Assembly: GCF_022200785.1 (NCBI RefSeq)
Contig: NZ_CP087585.1
Span: 744,001 to 808,000, forward strand
Source: Pedobacter mucosus
Lineage (GTDB): Bacteria > Bacteroidota > Bacteroidia > Sphingobacteriales > Sphingobacteriaceae
DNA length: 64,000 nt
Direction: 5' to 3'
Positions 26,916 to 35,299 of the stretch are shown piece by piece. A model generated the notes under the pieces. It worked only from the letters and a program-made list of their open reading frames with translations. It did not search any database and was not told the origin of the DNA. Numbering within the stretch: the first letter of the stretch is position 1; each line of letters starts with the position of its first letter. The position numbers and the translations under genes are program-made.

Positions 26916-27911
26916 TTATTTGATCAAATATTTTTTAAATCCGGTAGATAATGTATCCGCAATTGAACCATCTTTTTTATGATAAACAAAATACGCTTGT
27001 AGATTTTCTCGTTTCTCTACAAATTTTAAAGCTTGTTTAAGATGCATCCCCATCAACACGTTATCGTAACCATCTGCAGTAATGGCATTTTCAGCATAAA
27101 CCGTAACACTGATCATTTCATTTTCCAGTGGATATCCAGTTTTCGCATTAATTAAATGCGATATTTTTTTCTTTCCGCTTTGATGAAACTTTCTATAGTT
27201 TCCTGATGTGGTAATTGCACCAGTATTTAAGCTTGCAACATGTCTGATGATTGGTGTTCCATCTTGATCAGGACCTTCAATTCCGATTTTCATTGGTGTT
27301 CCATCAGGTTTAGGACCAGCAATTCTAATTTCTCCACCCAATTCGGCTACGAAGCTCTTTATGCCTTTTTTAATTAAATAATCCGCGATTAAATCAACGC
27401 TATATCCTTGCGCAATTCCGTTTAAATCGATTTGAATTGCTGGTTTGGTTTTGGATAAAATTCCATCTGCAAGTTTTAAATTGCTTATCCCAACATTCTT
27501 TAAAATAGATTTTATTTCAGTTTTGCTTGGCTCCTTGTTGTTTGCTTTCGGACCAAAACCCCATGCCTGCACTAAAGGAGCAACGGTAATATCGAAAATT
27601 CCTTTAGAGTCATAATAAATTTCAAAGCTTTTCTTTAAAACATCATTCATAAAATGATCTGTTTTAATTTGTTGGTCAGCACGGTTAAACTGATTTATCA
27701 ATGAACCTTTTTTATAAAGCGACATCGATAAATCAATTTCATCCAACAAGCTATCTATACCTTTTTTTGTTGCTAGGCTATCTTTTGCATAATACATTAT
27801 AGTGTAGTCCGTACCCTGAGCAAAACCAGTAATTTTATATTGTTTAAGTTCTGGTTTGAAATTCGAATAGAATAGCATCAGCAAAAAGAAGCAAAGCAAT
27901 TTATAAGGCAT
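26916..27911 (-). CDS. apbE: FAD:protein FMN transferase
   Basis: Transfers FMN from FAD to a Thr/Ser of target flavoproteins, such as Rnf/Nqr subunits, outside the membrane. The 331-aa protein has a hydrophobic N-terminal signal (LLCFFLLMLFYSNF) and the ApbE features MSLYKKGSLINQFN, FDITVAPLVQAWGFG, QIDLNGIAQGYSVDLI, SFVAELGGEIRIAGP and HLINAKTGYPL, with the metal-site region NAITADGYDNVLMGM. Placement between two sugar-metabolism genes is unusual, with 8 bp to the preceding gene and 30 bp to the next. This suggests that a flavoprotein partner acts with the operon, which is an inference. No Rnf/Nqr genes are in the window. Confidence 0.9.
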   Translation of the reverse strand: MPYKLLCFFLLMLFYSNFKPELKQYKITGFAQGTDYTIMYYAKDSLATKKGIDSLLDEIDLSMSLYKKGSLINQFNRADQQIKTDHFMNDVLKKSFEIYYDSKGIFDITVAPLVQAWGFGPKANNKEPSKTEIKSILKNVGISNLKLADGILSKTKPAIQIDLNGIAQGYSVDLIADYLIKKGIKSFVAELGGEIRIAGPKPDGTPMKIGIEGPDQDGTPIIRHVASLNTGAITTSGNYRKFHQSGKKKISHLINAKTGYPLENEMISVTVYAENAITADGYDNVLMGMHLKQALKFVEKRENLQAYFVYHKKDGSIADTLSTGFKKYLIK

Positions 27912-27919
27912 CTTAAGCT

Positions 27920-29239
27920 TTATAAAACTTTAGTTTTTCCAGGCATTGCTACAGAATATAATCCATTTGCATCTGGCATTAATTTTGGATTTGCATCCCA
28001 AGCGTAGCGTTCTGGTGATAAACTGTTATTTGCAGCCAAGGCTTCATCCCATTTTATGGTTTGACCAGAATAAGTGGCATAACGACCTATGATGCCTGAA
28101 AAAGTGGTTGTTGCTCCATAATCTGCATTGGTAAATTTGTAGTCACCTTTAGTTATTGCTTCGAAAAGCTCATCATGCTCGGTTTGGTATGGATTAGCAT
28201 TTCCTTTGGTATTATGTCTATAAATCTCTTTTCCCTTATAATCCAAAATAACTGCTTCATTTCCTCCGGAAAGATAGATTTTTCCTTTTGTACCTTGAAA
28301 AGATTCATCAACACGGTTGCTGGTTCCTTCAAAATGCCTGCACTGACTTTGAATTACTGCGCCATTTGCGTAGGTAAATTCATTGGTATGGTTATCATAA
28401 ATTTCGCCATAATCTTTACCGGTACGCCAAGCTCTACTGCCTGTTCCTTGCACTGAAATAGGATGTTCGCCGGTAATCCAATTGGCAATATCGATATTAT
28501 GAACATGCTGTTCTACAATATGATCGCCACATAACCAGTTAAAATAATACCAGTTACGCATTTGATATTCCATTTCGGTTTGGGCTGCGGTACGTGGGCG
28601 AACCCAAACGCCACCACTATTCCAATAAACCTGACCAGAAACTATTTCTCCAATGGCACCATCCTGAACGCGTTTCATTGCTTCGCGATAGTTAGTTTGA
28701 TAACGTCTTTGCAAGCCAACCACAACATTTAATTTTTTCTTTTTAGCCTCTTCAGCAGCTGCTAAAACCCTGCGAATTCCAGGGGCATCTACGGCAACTG
28801 GTTTTTCCATAAAAACATGTTTCCCTTGTTTAACAGCTTCTTCAAAATGAATTGGTCTGAACCCCGGCGGAGTAACCAATAAAACAACATCAGCCAAAGG
28901 AATTGCTTTTAAATAAGCATCAAAACCTACAAACTGTCGCTCTTTTGGAACATCCATTTTGGCAGCAAATTTTGAGCTTAAAGATTGATAACTGCTATCT
29001 AAACGATCTTGAAAAGCATCGGCCATGGCAACCAATTTAAGGTTATATTTTGTGCTTAAAGCTTGAAAGGCTGCTCCAGTTCCTCTATCACCGCAACCTA
29101 TTAAGGCAACTTTAATGGTATCACTACCTGATGCATAAGCACCAGCAAGGGGAATGCTACTTAAAATTACACCCCCGGCAAGTAGGGCAGAGGCTTTAAG
29201 AAAATCACGTCTTTCTTGTGCATTTGGTTCTTTTTTCAT
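27920..29239 (-). CDS. Gfo/Idh/MocA family oxidoreductase (Tat signal)
   Basis: A 439-aa NAD(P)-binding oxidoreductase with a classical Tat signal (ERRDFLKASALLAGGVILSS). The Rossmann motif is VALIGCGDRGTG, the EKP motif lies in KHVFMEKPVAVDA, and the substrate-pocket motif is CGDHIVEQHVHNIDIANW. A long N-terminal linker and the WVRPRTAAQ segment are typical of the exported Bacteroidota subgroup. It lies second in the operon, 30 bp behind the FGE-like gene. It likely acts on a sugar derivative in the periplasm. Confidence 0.85.
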   Translation of the reverse strand: MKKEPNAQERRDFLKASALLAGGVILSSIPLAGAYASGSDTIKVALIGCGDRGTGAAFQALSTKYNLKLVAMADAFQDRLDSSYQSLSSKFAAKMDVPKERQFVGFDAYLKAIPLADVVLLVTPPGFRPIHFEEAVKQGKHVFMEKPVAVDAPGIRRVLAAAEEAKKKKLNVVVGLQRRYQTNYREAMKRVQDGAIGEIVSGQVYWNSGGVWVRPRTAAQTEMEYQMRNWYYFNWLCGDHIVEQHVHNIDIANWITGEHPISVQGTGSRAWRTGKDYGEIYDNHTNEFTYANGAVIQSQCRHFEGTSNRVDESFQGTKGKIYLSGGNEAVILDYKGKEIYRHNTKGNANPYQTEHDELFEAITKGDYKFTNADYGATTTFSGIIGRYATYSGQTIKWDEALAANNSLSPERYAWDANPKLMPDANGLYSVAMPGKTKVL

Positions 29240-29269
29240 GTTTGGTTTATATTGGTTATTTGGTGTTGA

Positions 29270-30235
29270 TTATAAATCTTTAATAGGTAGCTTATTATAG
29301 TAAGCATCAATATCTACTTTTGATGGTGCTTTAACTGGGCGAACCAAGCGCATTCCAACAAATGGAGCTTCAGGATACCACCAATTGCTTTTCGGAATTT
29401 GAGGATCGAGTTGTTTCCATGACGGGCTGGATGGCAAACGCGACGACGAAAATAGGTTTTCAGGGGTTTCATCATATGAGCCTCCACGAACAACATTTGG
29501 ATATAATTGATTAGAAATGGCAATTGGATTAACGGATATTTTAGTCTTAGACTGCTTGTAAAAATTATCAACGTACAAATCATAAGTCCATTCGCTTACA
29601 TTGCCATGCATATCATACAAACCCCAGGCATTAGGTTTTTTTTGTCCGACAGGATGAGTTTTATTGCCACTATTTTCTTTATACCAAGCGTAATCTTTTA
29701 AATCTGAAATTTCATTTCCAAAGGAATAATTCGCGTTTGAACCCGCTTTACAGGCGTATTCCCATTCTGCTTCTGTTGGCAAGCGGTAGAAAATGCCAGT
29801 GCGAACATAAAGCCATTTACAAAATTGAATGGCGTTATATTGGGTCATCGCCACTGCGGGTTGGTGTTCTTTTCCCATGCCAAATGTCATATCTAGATAG
29901 GGTTTTGTTGGCCTGGTTACTGCATCAACTTCTGCCGGAATAGCCACAACGCTTGCCTGCTTTTCGAAGTCGCGGTATAGGAAAGGTTCAAAAATATCCC
30001 AGGTAACCTCGTGTTTTCCAATCCAAAAAGCATCGAGTTGAACTTCATGTACAGGTTGTTCATCGGCCTTGCCATTTTTGTTTCCCATATGAAATATACC
30101 CGCTGGGATGGCTTGCATTTCAAAAACTAATTTTGTTCCGTTAATAGTTTGCGTGTATGATTTGGAATCACTTTGTGCAAAAATAGCTACACAAGGTGAT
30201 AGGATAAATGCCAAAGCAATTAATTTCTTAAACAT
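29270..30235 (-). CDS. FGE/SUMF1-domain protein (formylglycine-generating enzyme-like)
   Basis: A 321-aa exported protein (signal FKKLIALAFILSPCVAIFA) with one FGE-sulfatase domain: MQAIPAGIFHMGNKNGKADE at the start, IGKHEVTWDIFEPFL, RLPTEAEWEYACKAGSN, GLYDMHGNVSEWTYDLYV and VVRGGSYDETPENLFSSSR. The two cysteines used by true formylglycine-generating enzymes for copper binding are not obvious near the C-terminus, so a non-FGE role is possible (binding, or the GldK-like family). It heads the operon. No sulfatase gene is in the window, which speaks against sulfatase activation as the local role. Confidence 0.8.
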   Translation of the reverse strand: MFKKLIALAFILSPCVAIFAQSDSKSYTQTINGTKLVFEMQAIPAGIFHMGNKNGKADEQPVHEVQLDAFWIGKHEVTWDIFEPFLYRDFEKQASVVAIPAEVDAVTRPTKPYLDMTFGMGKEHQPAVAMTQYNAIQFCKWLYVRTGIFYRLPTEAEWEYACKAGSNANYSFGNEISDLKDYAWYKENSGNKTHPVGQKKPNAWGLYDMHGNVSEWTYDLYVDNFYKQSKTKISVNPIAISNQLYPNVVRGGSYDETPENLFSSSRLPSSPSWKQLDPQIPKSNWWYPEAPFVGMRLVRPVKAPSKVDIDAYYNKLPIKDL

Positions 30236-30383
30236 ATTAGATGGTTAGAAACACTATTTATTAGCGTTATCGGTTTACTCAATTATCTGATTACTAAAGT
30301 AAATATCCAATTTTAATATGGAGAAAATTTATGTAACAATAAAGGTGTAACTAACAAAAAGGGAGAATTTGCAGAAGGTTTAT

Positions 30384-31655
30384 TTATTGCTTTGGCCTGT
30401 TACTTACATTAGTATAACCCACAAGCGTTTCCCATCTAGCGCCAGGTTTGCGGTAATAGATAAAAATTTGATAACTATTTTCAGTTTGAAAAAATGAGCC
30501 TTCAAAAGGTCTTGTTTCTAAAGTATATGTGGTTTTATCAAGCCACGCATATTCGTAATCATATAAGCCCTGTTTAAGCATAATGCTTGCATAAAACTGC
30601 TTTTTATTAGCATCATAAATCAATTTATTATCGGCGTTTAAAGTGTAGTTATTAAATCGACCAATAACGTAAGCATCACCATTTGTAATTGGAGGTGTCG
30701 CATTTAAAGTAAATAAAACACCCATATATTCAGCTTCAGTTTTATCGTCTCTACCATCTGTATTGCGGATAAAAAAGTTTCCGTTTTCATCATATTGATT
30801 TGCAAATGCACTATTATTTCTTGGCAAATCCTGAAAAAGCATCACATTTACGGTTTCATTATCTCGATATATATCTCGTACATTGTCTGCCTTATATCTT
30901 AAACTTCTGGTATCGAACTTTCTAAACTCATTGTTTCCCCAAAAATCGTTTGTGTTTAAATCGTTATAAATTAATTGGTTTGGTTTAACAAAAGCTGGAC
31001 GAGTATTTACTTGGGCTGTATTAGCGTTGAAATTCTGCATTACAACGGCCTTTAAATCTTGATAAGGATTTGGAATTGCCATTTGGTGGCTTATTGTAAA
31101 ATTTATTTTTTGTTTATAATTTCTATTTTCAACCTGCAAAGAATTTGTGATTTCTAACGCAACAGCTACTTGATTATCAACAATATAAAAGCGCTGAGAA
31201 ATAACTGGCTTGTTTTTATCATTGTCCTGGTAAACTTTTAAGATATAATTTCCACCAATTTTTGGCTTAACCTGCGTATTAGGAAGTGAAAGTTCGTAGT
31301 GCGTATATTTTCTATTTGTATTTGATGAATATCGGTAATTTATGATGCGATCATCACTAAAACTTTCCAGATAATCTATGCTTGAAACCTTAGATGCTTT
31401 CCAATCTGATGTACAAAGCTCTATCGTGTACCAGTAATTTTTTGTTCCACCCAATAAATCATCAAAAGAAAAGATCAGCATTTCGGCCGAATTTAGCATG
31501 ATTACTGGCAAACTTTGCTCTTTATTGCTATTATAACAAAGTGCAGTTTTAATATTAGGTAGATAAATTTTGTTTTCGTAAGTAAATGTTGGTATTGTTT
31601 GAGCAAAGGTGAAGGTTGAGCAGAAAAATAGAGTGATGAATAAACATTTGCGCAT
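30384..31655 (-). CDS. Type IX secretion system plug protein (DUF5103)
   Basis: A 423-aa exported protein (MRKCLFITLFFCSTFTFAQ, cleaved before TIPTFTYEN) belonging to the DUF5103 family, the plug that closes the SprA translocon of the type IX secretion system on its periplasmic side. Family landmarks are LIFSFDDLLGGTKNYWYTIE, SDWKASKVSSIDYLESF, YILKVYQDNDKNKPVISQRF and YDYEYAWLD. The frame runs 15 codons further up to 31700; the ATG at 31655 is chosen because it begins the signal peptide directly. The presence of T9SS agrees with the sorting-domain protein at 46082. Confidence 0.87.
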   Translation of the reverse strand: MRKCLFITLFFCSTFTFAQTIPTFTYENKIYLPNIKTALCYNSNKEQSLPVIMLNSAEMLIFSFDDLLGGTKNYWYTIELCTSDWKASKVSSIDYLESFSDDRIINYRYSSNTNRKYTHYELSLPNTQVKPKIGGNYILKVYQDNDKNKPVISQRFYIVDNQVAVALEITNSLQVENRNYKQKINFTISHQMAIPNPYQDLKAVVMQNFNANTAQVNTRPAFVKPNQLIYNDLNTNDFWGNNEFRKFDTRSLRYKADNVRDIYRDNETVNVMLFQDLPRNNSAFANQYDENGNFFIRNTDGRDDKTEAEYMGVLFTLNATPPITNGDAYVIGRFNNYTLNADNKLIYDANKKQFYASIMLKQGLYDYEYAWLDKTTYTLETRPFEGSFFQTENSYQIFIYYRKPGARWETLVGYTNVSNRPKQ

Positions 31656-31747
31656 GGCTAAAAGTAAAGTTTTATTGGGAAGCCGCAAAAAGAAGCACAC
31701 AAATTTTTTTTCATCACCGCCGCTAACAAGTAGCGGTTTTATGCAGA

Positions 31748-31795
31748 AAGCCGCAGAATCACAGATTAAATTTAAAATCTGTCAATCTGCGGCTT
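31748..31795. terminator. Hairpin between ABC-F and T9SS plug genes
   Basis: AAGCCGCAGA and TCTGCGGCTT form a 10-bp stem and, after a 3-nt bulge on each side, ACAGATT pairs with AATCTGT. On the minus strand it lies behind the ABC-F stop at 31821. The T run is poor on that strand and better on the plus strand. Confidence 0.5.
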
Positions 31796-31820
31796 ATATT
31801 TTTTAATTGAAGACTAAATA

Positions 31821-33728
31821 TTACCCTTCCAATTCCATTATTTCAGCAGCTAAAGTTTCCCATTTAGTTTGATGGTTGTCCAATTCTTGCTTGGTCGCTA
31901 AATATCGTTTGTTCGCTTCAGCTAATTTATCAGCTTTACCATAAACTTTTTCATCAGCTAATTCTGCTTCTATATTTTTTACGTTTTGTTCAAATTCTGA
32001 AATTAAAGTTTCAATTTTCTTTAATTCCTCGTTCAATTTTTTTAATTGATTCGCAGAATTTGGCGTAACTACCTTTTCAACTGGTTTTTCTTTTTCAGGG
32101 ATTTTTACTGGAATAGGTTTCGATATAGGTATGATTCTTTTACTATTCCATTCCTCATACTCGGCATAAGTTCCAGGATATTGTTTAATTTTTTCTCCTT
32201 CGATGAACCAGATTTTATTAGCCACATTATCAAGAAAATACCTATCGTGAGACACCGCAATAAACGTTCCTTCGAATTGATCTAAAGCCTGAATTAGAAT
32301 ATTAACCGATTGAATATCCAAGTGATTGGTTGGCTCATCTAAAATTAAAAAGTTCGAATCGGTTGTTAAAGATTTTGCTAATGCTACGCGAGATTTTTCA
32401 CCACCCGAAAGCACTTTAATCTTCTTAAAAACATCATCGCCAGTAAATAAGAAACAACCTAAAATACCACGCAATTCAGTATCAGTATGTTTAGGTGCAA
32501 AAGCTTGCAGTTCTTCTAAAATCGAATTATTTAAGTGTAAAGATTCCAGTTGATGTTGCGCAAAGAAAGTAGTAGTAACATTATGACCCGTTTCACAAAA
32601 ACCTTCAAATTTTTCAACACCAGCAATCATTCTCAAAAGTGTAGATTTACCTTTACCGTTGGCACCAATTAACGCAATTTTATCGCCTTTTTCAATAACC
32701 GCTTCCGCATCTTCCAAAATATGCACATTTGGATAATGCTTAGTAGCATGTTCTATTCTAATTACGTGTCTGCCAGATGGTTTCGAGAATTTAAACGCGA
32801 AGTTAACCGTTGGGTTATCGTCATCAACGTCATCAACACGCTCCATTTTATCTAAAGCTTTCATACGCGATTGCGCCATTTTTGCTTTCGATGCCTTCGC
32901 CTTAAAACGTTCAATTAAACGCTCTTCTTGCTTAATTTTAGCCTGTTGATTTTTAAACTCGCCCTTCTGAATTTCACCTCGTAAAGATTTCTCTTCTACA
33001 TAAAAACTATAATTTCCAGCATAAACATTTAATTTTCCTTTACGCGATTCAACTGTCCGATTCACAATTTTATCTAAGAAATACCTATCGTGAGATACAA
33101 TTACTATTGCTCCTTCAAAGCCCATTAAATAGGTTTCAAGCCATTTTATTGAAGGTAAATCCATGTGATTGGTTGGCTCATCCAGCAATAAAATATCTGG
33201 AGTTTGTAATAAGATTTTAGCAAGCATTACACGCATTCTCCAACCTCCAGAAAAGGTATTTAATGGGCGTAATTGGTCTGCAGTACTAAAACCTAAACCA
33301 GCTAAAATTTCATTTGCTCTGTATTCTATATTATAACCGTCTAAAGCTTCAAATTCTTGCTGCTTATCACTTAATTTATATAAAATTTCTTCGCTATAAT
33401 CGGTTTCAATTTTTTTAAGTAACTCTTCAATTTCATCATGCAGCTGGTTTTGGCGCTCAAATGCCTCCATTGCCACGTGTAAAATACTATGATGAGATTC
33501 GTAAGAAAGTAAATCCTGGTTTAAGTAGCCAATTTTTAAATCTTTCGACATAGAAACCGTACCAGAACTTGGTGCATATTCGCCTACTATTATTTTTAAA
33601 AGTGTCGATTTTCCGGTGCCATTAGCGCCAATTAATCCGGCTCTATCGCCAGGTTTAATGTGCCAGTTCGCTTCGTCGTATAAGGCCCTTGAGCCAATTT
33701 GGAATGTTAAATTATTTATTGAAATCAT
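31821..33728 (-). CDS. ABC-F family ATP-binding protein
   Basis: A 635-aa soluble protein with two ABC domains and no membrane part, acting on ribosomes in translation (EttA/Uup/YheS class). The N domain has GANGTGKST, LNTFSGGWRMRV and LLLDEPTNHMD. The C domain has GANGKGKST, VLSGGEKSRVAL and LILDEPTNHLD. The interdomain P-site linker lies around 235-300 (KFKNQQAKIKQEERLIERFK-type charged helices). A C-terminal coiled coil spans about 555-635, as in Uup-like members that bind DNA or RNA. A -7 box lies 9-16 bp upstream of the ATG. Confidence 0.9.
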   Translation of the reverse strand: MISINNLTFQIGSRALYDEANWHIKPGDRAGLIGANGTGKSTLLKIIVGEYAPSSGTVSMSKDLKIGYLNQDLLSYESHHSILHVAMEAFERQNQLHDEIEELLKKIETDYSEEILYKLSDKQQEFEALDGYNIEYRANEILAGLGFSTADQLRPLNTFSGGWRMRVMLAKILLQTPDILLLDEPTNHMDLPSIKWLETYLMGFEGAIVIVSHDRYFLDKIVNRTVESRKGKLNVYAGNYSFYVEEKSLRGEIQKGEFKNQQAKIKQEERLIERFKAKASKAKMAQSRMKALDKMERVDDVDDDNPTVNFAFKFSKPSGRHVIRIEHATKHYPNVHILEDAEAVIEKGDKIALIGANGKGKSTLLRMIAGVEKFEGFCETGHNVTTTFFAQHQLESLHLNNSILEELQAFAPKHTDTELRGILGCFLFTGDDVFKKIKVLSGGEKSRVALAKSLTTDSNFLILDEPTNHLDIQSVNILIQALDQFEGTFIAVSHDRYFLDNVANKIWFIEGEKIKQYPGTYAEYEEWNSKRIIPISKPIPVKIPEKEKPVEKVVTPNSANQLKKLNEELKKIETLISEFEQNVKNIEAELADEKVYGKADKLAEANKRYLATKQELDNHQTKWETLAAEIMELEG

Positions 33729-33736
33729 TTCGGCTG

Positions 33737-33744
33737 CAAAAGTA
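33737..33744 (-). promoter_or_regulatory. -7 box of the ABC-F gene
   Basis: Minus strand TACTTTTG (TAnnTTTG) only 8 bp before the ATG. The transcript would be almost leaderless. Confidence 0.45.
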
Positions 33745-33851
33745 CGAAATTTAAAGGCTTATTTTATGCTGAAAGTTAAATAGAAATGATAGGTGATTTC
33801 TTAACTTTTATTTGATGATTTGGAAAGCATCAGACAGAAGATTTTTTGATA

Positions 33852-33930
33852 GTTTGTTCCTGCTATTCGCTTTACTCACCCGAAAAAAAATCGGGTTTCG
33901 TGCTCGCTATTATCAGGTTTAGGAACAAAC
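33852..33930. repeat. Inverted-repeat element upstream of nudK
   Basis: Terminal 9-bp inverted repeats GTTTGTTCC (33852-33860) and GGAACAAAC (33922-33930) enclose a CCCGA / TCGGG hairpin with an A-rich loop. The minus-strand word GCAGGAACAAACT recurs on the plus strand at 34716-34728, downstream of the same gene. Apart from this element the gap 33729-34036 shows nothing further. Confidence 0.65.
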
Positions 33931-34036
33931 TTTTGTTTCTCATAGCCTTGGTGTAGGGCATAAATATTCACCATTGCAAAACGCTTGATTTAAAAGAGCC
34001 AAAATTTGTAATATATTTAAGCGTAACGCAACAGAT

Positions 34037-34624
34037 ATGAATAACAAAAACATCAAAATAATTGACACGGAAATTCTTTCAGATAATTGGTACACCTTAA
34101 ATAAAATAACATTTGAACATTTAAAGGATGAAGGAACAAAAGAAGTTTTAAGTCGCGAAGCTTACGATAGAGGCAACGGCGCAAATATTTTGCTTTATAA
34201 TAACGCAACCAAATCTGTTATTTTAACACGTCAATTTCGCTTACCAACTTACATAAACGGAAACGAAAGCGGCATGCTTATCGAAACTTGCGCTGGTTTG
34301 TTAGATAAAGATAATCCTGAAACTGCAATTAAGAGAGAAACAGAGGAAGAAACTGGCTATAAAATTAAAGATGTTAAGAAAGTTTTCGAAGCTTATATGT
34401 CGCCCGGTTCAGTAACTGAAATTCTTTATTTTTTTGTAGCTGAATATTCGAAAGATATGAAGGTAAGCGACGGAGGAGGGCATCATGATGAGCAAGAAAA
34501 TATAGAAGTTTTAGAAATATCCTTTCATAATGCACTTGCTATGATTGCCTCTGGCGAAATTAAGGACGGAAAAACCATCATGCTTTTGCAATATGCACAG
34601 CTGAATAATTTAATTACTGGTTAA
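34037..34624 (+). CDS. nudK: NUDIX hydrolase, GDP-mannose pyrophosphatase (NudK-like)
   Basis: Hydrolyses GDP-mannose to GMP and mannose-1-phosphate, judged from resemblance to the NudK family. The 195-aa protein has the Nudix box as GLLDKDNPETAIKRETEEET (with G behind it), starting in ETCAGLL, and the NudK-typical downstream segment YMSPGSVTEILYFFVAEY. GGGHHDEQENIEVLEI and SGEIKDGKTIMLLQY complete the family pattern. The enzyme is cytoplasmic. It stands alone, flanked on both sides by copies of an inverted repeat element. Confidence 0.88.
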   Translation: MNNKNIKIIDTEILSDNWYTLNKITFEHLKDEGTKEVLSREAYDRGNGANILLYNNATKSVILTRQFRLPTYINGNESGMLIETCAGLLDKDNPETAIKRETEEETGYKIKDVKKVFEAYMSPGSVTEILYFFVAEYSKDMKVSDGGGHHDEQENIEVLEISFHNALAMIASGEIKDGKTIMLLQYAQLNNLITG

Positions 34625-34680
34625 AATCTATTTAACTGTTAATATTTATTGAAGCCAATTTATTAGACCTGATAGAACGT

Positions 34681-34728
34681 AAAGCCCGGAATACGAGGAA
34701 CGAGAATGAGGACTTGCAGGAACAAACT
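34681..34728 (+). repeat. Repeat element downstream of nudK
   Basis: The block has AGCCCGGA at the left, purine-rich CGAGGAACGAGAATGAGG in the centre and GCAGGAACAAACT at the right. The right end repeats, in inverse orientation, the end of the element at 33852-33930, so nudK lies between two oppositely oriented copies of a dispersed repeat. Confidence 0.55.
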
Positions 34729-34772
34729 TTAATAGATTAACTGCACTTGCTCTTATAAAAAAAATAATAAAA

Positions 34773-34802
34773 TTTGATTCTATTAAAATCTTACTACATT
34801 TG
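34773..34802 (+). promoter_or_regulatory. Promoter of the Rrf2 gene
   Basis: TTTG at 34773-34776, an 18-bp spacer and TACATTTG at 34795-34802 match the Bacteroidota -33/-7 pattern. The transcription start would fall inside the palindromic operator that follows. The TTG within the -7 box opens the longer frame (34800), which is therefore not the start. Confidence 0.7.
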
Positions 34803-34827
34803 TACTGTAATAAAAATAATTACAGTA
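34803..34827 (+). promoter_or_regulatory. Operator O1: palindrome at the Rrf2 gene start
   Basis: A perfect 9-bp inverted repeat, TACTGTAAT and ATTACAGTA, with a 7-bp spacer lies directly behind the -7 box and runs into the ATG of the Rrf2 gene. The core TGTAAT-N7-ATTACA is repeated with identical spacing at 35256-35274, ahead of the next gene. Binding there would block the promoter. Confidence 0.75.
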
Positions 34828-35237
34828 TGAACGATAGTCGGTTTTCAATTTCCTTACACATATTAACATTATTGGATGATGCGCATGGAACTATTGTGAG
34901 CTCTGATTATTTAGCCGGCAGCATTAATATTAATCCTGTTTTGGTACGTAAGGAAATTATGAATTTACGCAAACATGGTTTTGTAGAAAGTAAAGAAGGA
35001 AAGGGTGGAGGTTCTTTTCTTGCTAAAAAAGCGGAAAATATTAATCTTGGTGAAGTTTACCAAGCGGTAAAGAACAGTAAGAGTTTAGGTAAATATAAAA
35101 ATGAACCAAACCCTAGATGTCCGATTGGAAAGCAAATAAATCAACACTTAAATAAACTTTATATTGATGCTGAAAATGCTTTAATACAGAATTTATCCAC
35201 TCAAACCTTGTCAGACTTTTCTTTAAAATTCAAATAA
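34827..35237 (+). CDS. Rrf2 family transcriptional regulator (YwnA/HypR-like)
   Basis: A 136-aa winged-helix regulator: MNDSRFSISLHILTLLDD at the start, the recognition helix around INPVLVRKEIMNLRKHGF, and a wing with GKGGGSFLAKKAENINL. It contains one cysteine, in the segment NEPNPRCPIGKQI, at the place where redox-sensing relatives such as YwnA and HypR carry theirs. The four-cysteine Fe-S site of IscR or NsrR is absent. The longer frame from TTG 34800 begins inside the promoter; ATG 34827 gives the family N-terminus. Two matching palindromes indicate autoregulation and control of the NAD(P)H-binding gene behind it, an arrangement like ywnA-ywnB. Confidence 0.87.
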   Translation: MNDSRFSISLHILTLLDDAHGTIVSSDYLAGSININPVLVRKEIMNLRKHGFVESKEGKGGGSFLAKKAENINLGEVYQAVKNSKSLGKYKNEPNPRCPIGKQINQHLNKLYIDAENALIQNLSTQTLSDFSLKFK

Positions 35238-35255
35238 AAAAAATTTAAACAAAAC

Positions 35256-35274
35256 TGTAATAAATAATATTACA
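35256..35274 (+). promoter_or_regulatory. Operator O2 ahead of the NAD(P)H-binding gene
   Basis: TGTAAT (35256-35261), 7-bp spacer, ATTACA (35269-35274): the same core and spacing as O1 at 34803-34827. It lies 25 bp before the ATG of the oxidoreductase gene, in a position to repress it. Confidence 0.7.
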
Positions 35275-35299
35275 ATTATAAACAATTAATATAAATAAA

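Noticed and set aside
29270..30235. GldK or a true sulfatase-activating enzyme
   Set aside because: No other gliding genes or sulfatases are adjacent, and the paired cysteines of true formylglycine-generating enzymes were not found.
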